In this document: one piece after another, positions 33,822 through 36,606 of the stretch | Position numbering within the stretch: position 1 is the first letter of the stretch | Layout: each line of letters begins with the position of its first letter | Assembly (NCBI GenBank): GCA_029257775.1 | Contig: JARIAQ010000046.1 | Location: 1-36,606, forward strand | Direction of reading: 5' to 3' | Origin: Blautia sp. | GTDB lineage: Bacteria > Bacillota > Clostridia > Lachnospirales > Lachnospiraceae | Length of the DNA: 36,606 bases | Notes under the pieces: generated by a model | What the model saw: the letters and a program-made list of their open reading frames with translations, nothing else | What the model was told of the DNA's origin: nothing | The model's database searches: none | Made by a program: the position numbers and the translations under genes

Positions 33822-34433
33822 TCATCTGCTATTTTTCTTTAATAAATTTTTAGTTTTATATTTTATCATTTTCCAAAATGGTAATTTGTGTAGGACTATA
33901 TCACGTAATTTTTCTACACTTCTTTCATAGTTTGTATTATGTATAATAGTTGTACCTGAGTGCCATAAAGCCTTTTCAAAAGCCTCAAACTGTGGACTTT
34001 CGCTATTATATCTTTCTTGATAGACACTCATTGCGTCACCTCTTTTACATGCTCTTGCAAATAATTCATCTTTTGTTAGTCTAATATATATAGGGATAAG
34101 TTCGATTTTGATATAATGTTTTTTTAGATTGTCAGACAGGTATTGATATCCTTCAGGATCAATGACATATATATCAGAATGTTTTAATATATCAATTGTT
34201 GTGAAATATTTATATCCATTTATTTCTGTATAGGCAATCATTTGATTTTTATAAATTGAAACTTCATCTTCCGAAATAAAATAATGATCCGAATCTTTTT
34301 CTGTTTCTCCTGGACGCATTGGTCGAGTTGTATAGGATTTAACTACTTTTAATCCAATTTCATCAGCAACAGCTTTTGTAAGAGAAGATTTTCCCGAAGC
34401 GCTACGTCCCATAATACAAAATATTTTTTTCAT
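33822..34433 (-). CDS. guanylate-kinase-like nucleotide kinase
   Basis: A 203-aa P-loop protein of the guanylate kinase family. Walker A GRSASGKSS (about residues 9-17) is followed by the GMP-binding block KSYTTRPMRPGE (about 34-45), DHYF (about 50) and the EINGYKYFTT strand (about 70). All usual base and phosphate contacts (Ser, two Arg, Tyr, Glu) look present. The C-terminal part with a basic tail (LPFWKMIKYKTKNLLKK) is not typical of housekeeping Gmk. It may act on another nucleoside monophosphate, or on a non-nucleotide substrate. Overlaps the 94-aa gene by 4 nt (ATGA). Confidence 0.75.
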   Translation of the reverse strand: MKKIFCIMGRSASGKSSLTKAVADEIGLKVVKSYTTRPMRPGETEKDSDHYFISEDEVSIYKNQMIAYTEINGYKYFTTIDILKHSDIYVIDPEGYQYLSDNLKKHYIKIELIPIYIRLTKDELFARACKRGDAMSVYQERYNSESPQFEAFEKALWHSGTTIIHNTNYERSVEKLRDIVLHKLPFWKMIKYKTKNLLKKNSR

Positions 34434-34714
34434 TGTACCACCTTCTTCAAAACATAAATTGTATTTTTAGTTTCAAGCTCTACTGTCAAATTATCTATTT
34501 GACTTTTACGACATAATTTTGAACATCGCAGGTAATAGTTATGATAGTCATTTCCCCACTCATCTAATTCATATTGGAGCACTAATGGACTACCAACAAT
34601 TGCAAATAATACTGTTTTATCGCTTACACATCTACCAATTCTTAAAGGATATCTTCCCTCTGTTTTAGGTGTACGTATTTTATCTTTATTATATATTCCT
34701 ACTATCTTATACAT
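34430..34714 (-). CDS. hypothetical 94-aa protein
   Basis: I do not recognise this family. The sequence is soluble and beta-rich: VGIYN, an RYPLRIGR basic patch (about 21-28), TVLFAIVGSPLVLQYE, a YHNYYLRCSKLCRKS segment with two Cys four apart (about 57-71), and a final VELETKNTIYVLKK. GGGAGAG sits well before the ATG. It is in the middle of the accessory operon, overlapping the kinase gene, so coexpression is very likely. Confidence 0.7.
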   Translation of the reverse strand: MYKIVGIYNKDKIRTPKTEGRYPLRIGRCVSDKTVLFAIVGSPLVLQYELDEWGNDYHNYYLRCSKLCRKSQIDNLTVELETKNTIYVLKKVVQ

Positions 34715-34729
34715 TATTTTCTCTCCCTG

Positions 34730-34897
34730 TTATTTATAATATTTTCCAATAACATATCCTAATGCATACCAACCTGCACAAAGATATGGTATAAGTTCTA
34801 CAACATAAATAGTTATGTCTACACTCTTAGATTGTTTTTTGACATATAATAAATAAGCATAAATTCCAGCTAACAAATGATTGATTAACCATATCAT
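34730..34897 (-). CDS. small 55-aa membrane protein
   Basis: A short gene easily missed. The ATG at 34897 overlaps the TGA of the 92-aa gene (ATGA), so it is translationally coupled, with GGAAAGG upstream. The product starts MIWLINHLLAGIYAYLLYV (membrane segment about 2-19), then KKQSKSVD, then a second membrane segment (about 29-50, containing VELIPYLCAGWYALGYVI), ending GKYYK. A helical hairpin with a positive loop is expected. No family recognised. Confidence 0.6.
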   Translation of the reverse strand: MIWLINHLLAGIYAYLLYVKKQSKSVDITIYVVELIPYLCAGWYALGYVIGKYYK

Positions 34898-35172
34898 TCA
34901 ATAATATCCTTTCCTAATATAAATCTATAAAATTTCCTTTTAATGACTTTTATTTTTGCACTATGAGTAATGTAGAAAACAGTATAAGGAATAATTGCCA
35001 TAATAAACATAATAAATCCCCCCAAAGTGCATATGATAAAACATATGTCTAATCCGCTATCTAATTTAATAAATGCATCATTCTCTATGCTAAGTTTCCT
35101 ACTTATCATTCTAAAAGCCAGTATTCCACTTAATAGCCAGAGTATAGAAATAATTGCATAAAGTTTGATCAT
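34894..35172 (-). CDS. small 92-aa membrane protein
   Basis: Two hydrophobic segments (about residues 4-20 and 42-68) separated by a short polar stretch (MISRKLSIENDAF), with a basic tail (KIKVIKRKFYRF). The start ATG overlaps the stop of the 56-aa zinc-ribbon gene, and its own stop overlaps the next start: three genes chained by ATGA. No family recognised. A holin-like role is conceivable from the topology alone, but there is no lysin nearby. Confidence 0.65.
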   Translation of the reverse strand: MIKLYAIISILWLLSGILAFRMISRKLSIENDAFIKLDSGLDICFIICTLGGFIMFIMAIIPYTVFYITHSAKIKVIKRKFYRFILGKDIIE

Positions 35173-35339
35173 AATAGTATTGCCTTACCCTCCCAGTCGT
35201 CCCAATCATCTAAAAATGGATTCATATTACACTGCGAACAATAACATTCTAGCTCTCCATTATCATTTTCAAAATAATCATCCCCGTACCCCTCGCACTC
35301 ATAGCAATAGTCATACTTGTCTTCGTAACAATCCTCCAT
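35169..35339 (-). CDS. 56-aa acidic zinc-ribbon-like protein
   Basis: A small gene easily missed, between the methyltransferase and the 92-aa gene. The product has CYEC (Cys12 and 15) and CYCSQC (Cys32, 34, 37), which fits a small zinc ribbon, in a very acidic chain (MEDCYEDKYDY start; FLDDWDDWEG near the end). The start at 35339 follows the methyltransferase stop by 3 nt; only a weak AGG site is seen, consistent with coupling. Its TGA overlaps the next ATG. Function unknown; a metal site is inferred from spacing. Confidence 0.6.
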   Translation of the reverse strand: MEDCYEDKYDYCYECEGYGDDYFENDNGELECYCSQCNMNPFLDDWDDWEGKAILL

Positions 35340-35342
35340 CTT

Positions 35343-36125
35343 TTAGCCTGCTTTCTTTTTTAATAATATTTTTACATGCGTATTATCTTTTATATCAATA
35401 TCAAAATCTTCCTTAACTTTTTGGTGCGTATACGATAATACGTAATCTTCAAAATAAACAATTTCATATTTATCTACCGGTATTTTACTCAAAAGTTCTT
35501 CTGTAGGTATAGGGAAATAGTTTTCATGCACTTCACGATTCCAATTATCTACATAACGATATTTCATTAAATAATGAATGAGTTGTTTATTATTCCTTAT
35601 TTTACCCCAAATTTTTTCAAATTCAGATAGCATGGTAGGATCAGATTTTATCATCGCCTTTACATAGTCGTTCATATCTGTTTCTCTATCAGCAGTTTTA
35701 CTCATACATAAATCTCTTATGGCAATATATTTAAATCCAGAGTCAAAAACTCTTTTCCAAAATTCTTTGATCTCTTCTGTTTTACTATAGGAATAAACCT
35801 CATGGATTACACTAGACAAGTTTAATAAACTATCTGATGGATTTAATATGCCACCACTTAAAATAAGTTCAAAATTTGATGAGAAAGTTGCAATATCTGA
35901 ATATTTTACTTTAGCTCGTTCAATCATGGGCTGATCATTGTCGTAACCAAATAAACTTAGTTCAGGCGATGTTTCATGAATATGTTTTAGCATGTCGCCT
36001 TGAGCGCAGCCAAAATCTAATATTGTATTAATATCTTTTATTTTATCAAGGAAAAATAGCTTATCTAAGTAAGATTTGTCCATTCCAGAAATGTAAGAAG
36101 AATAATTAGAAATGTTATTAGCCAT
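35343..36125 (-). CDS. class I SAM-dependent methyltransferase
   Basis: A 260-aa Rossmann methyltransferase. Motif I is ILDFGCAQGDML (about residues 36-47), motif II acid in LFGYDNDQPMIERA (about 58-71), and SSVIHEVYSY (about 104-113) fits the motif IV/V region. No specific target family is recognised; I have the impression that similar free-standing enzymes occur in phages and mobile elements. A perfect AGGAGG precedes the ATG, overlapping the thymidylate synthase stop. The substrate could be a small molecule, nucleotide or protein. Confidence 0.78.
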   Translation of the reverse strand: MANNISNYSSYISGMDKSYLDKLFFLDKIKDINTILDFGCAQGDMLKHIHETSPELSLFGYDNDQPMIERAKVKYSDIATFSSNFELILSGGILNPSDSLLNLSSVIHEVYSYSKTEEIKEFWKRVFDSGFKYIAIRDLCMSKTADRETDMNDYVKAMIKSDPTMLSEFEKIWGKIRNNKQLIHYLMKYRYVDNWNREVHENYFPIPTEELLSKIPVDKYEIVYFEDYVLSYTHQKVKEDFDIDIKDNTHVKILLKKKAG

Positions 36126-36134
36126 TGGTGCCTC

Positions 36135-36606
36135 CTAAATACCTAAATCAAATGTCAATTGAGGTTTAATAGGCTCATAGTTTGTCATTTCAAAATCGTT
36201 TATAGAAAATTTATAGAAATCTTCTGTTTCAGGGTGAAACTCTAATTTTGAATTTTGAATATCGTAATAGCAGTATGGAGATTTATCTTCTCGAATTTTT
36301 AATTGAGATTCTGCCCTATTTAACAATTCATCCGCTTGTTCTACGTGTCTGTCGTAAATTTGTTCATTGGCAACAAAATGGGTGAACACTCCAGGTATAT
36401 ACCCTGTAGTTTTCGCAACCATCATTTGCAAAGCTGCATACTGGACTTCATTGATTCCACCTGCTCCAGAAGCGGCTAACATATCCCCACTCCTTTGAAT
36501 TAATGCCATATCTAAATATTCCCCTCTTACATTCCATATGGTTAGGAAGGCACATGGCATTAAACCATCAGATTCCTTAAAGTCTTCTTCCTGCCAAAGT
36601 GACATA
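36135..36606 (-). CDS. thyA: thymidylate synthase, C-terminal part (gene runs past the window)
   Basis: dUMP to dTMP methylation with methylene-THF. Visible: catalytic Cys in LMPCAFL (about residue 18 of this fragment), the QRSGDM dUMP-phosphate loop (about 37-42), Asn in GINEVQYA (position of the dUMP-selecting Asn), and the C-terminal FSINDFEMTNYEP and final DLGI. The usual His of the D-x-H-x-Y motif is Gln here (NEQIYDRH). About 156 residues are in the window, against about 265 for a full enzyme, so the 5' part lies beyond 36606; the ATG at 36605 is probably internal. Confidence 0.88.
   Translation of the reverse strand, partial: MSLWQEEDFKESDGLMPCAFLTIWNVRGEYLDMALIQRSGDMLAASGAGGINEVQYAALQMMVAKTTGYIPGVFTHFVANEQIYDRHVEQADELLNRAESQLKIREDKSPYCYYDIQNSKLEFHPETEDFYKFSINDFEMTNYEPIKPQLTFDLGI

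Noticed and set aside
34730-35172. Phage lysis cassette (holin-like pair)
   Set aside because: Only the small membrane topology fits; no endolysin or other phage structural gene is in the window.
36135-36606. dUMP or dCMP hydroxymethylase as found in phages with modified DNA
   Set aside because: The dUMP-selecting Asn and the C-terminal end match thymidylate synthase; nothing specific to hydroxymethylases was seen.
1-36606. CRISPR arrays, tRNA or rRNA genes, insertion sequences
   Set aside because: No regularly spaced repeats, cloverleaf-like sequences, rRNA stretches or transposase/integrase genes were seen on either strand.

Overview
The window is a low-GC Firmicutes chromosome segment. 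It most resembles an anaerobic, spore-forming gut Clostridia of the Lachnospiraceae type. The evidence is AT-rich codon use, strong GGAGG ribosome binding sites, sporulation genes (yqfC, yqfD, a BofC-like gene with a sigma-G-like promoter), an Nfn-type ferredoxin/NADP transhydrogenase, a clostridial Lgt and the tepA-ftsK neighbourhood. Almost every gene lies on the minus strand. Only lgt (12060-12833) is on plus, and it is set off by a divergent promoter region and a bidirectional terminator. I see no tRNA, rRNA, CRISPR array, insertion sequence or integrase. Genus assignment is not possible from sequence reading alone.

Region 1 (1-7.4 kb, listed in plus coordinates) holds RNA modification and sporulation housekeeping: miaB, a 5-formyl-THF cyclo-ligase, a DUF896 protein, proB, a BofC-like protein, then ybeY, phoH, yqfD and yqfC as a tight overlapping cluster, and a DUF2284 cysteine-rich protein. 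Region 2 (7.4-15.6 kb) holds sbcC-sbcD, lgt, a YkgJ-type cysteine-cluster protein and a HelD-like helicase. Region 3 (15.7-21.1 kb) holds a Dabb protein, a lipoprotein cyclophilin, a divergent RsmH, a PfkB sugar kinase, rlmH, a BrnQ carrier and a C_GCAxxG_C_C protein.

Region 4 (21.2-28.2 kb) is a redox block: an old-yellow-enzyme/FAD fusion reductase, an AraC-type regulator with an unusual C-terminal tail, a DsrE-like protein with an added N-terminal domain, an AlkD-like glycosylase, and nfnB/nfnA behind a near-consensus promoter. Region 5 (28.2-33.5 kb) is envelope and chromosome biology: a zinc-ribbon/TPR membrane protein, ftsK/spoIIIE, uppP and tepA. tepA has a strong promoter, a roughly 200-nt leader and a perfect 10-bp hairpin that covers its Shine-Dalgarno.

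Region 6 (33.8-36.6 kb, cut by the window end) looks like accessory DNA. It is a compact, translationally coupled run of seven genes: thymidylate synthase (5' end outside), a SAM methyltransferase, a tiny acidic zinc-ribbon protein, two small membrane proteins, an unknown 94-aa protein and a guanylate-kinase-like protein. Two of these small genes (55 and 56 aa) are easy to miss. Between this island and tepA lies a short reading-frame remnant without a start codon, which may mark the island's junction. This island is the best candidate here for something undescribed; its joint function is not established.
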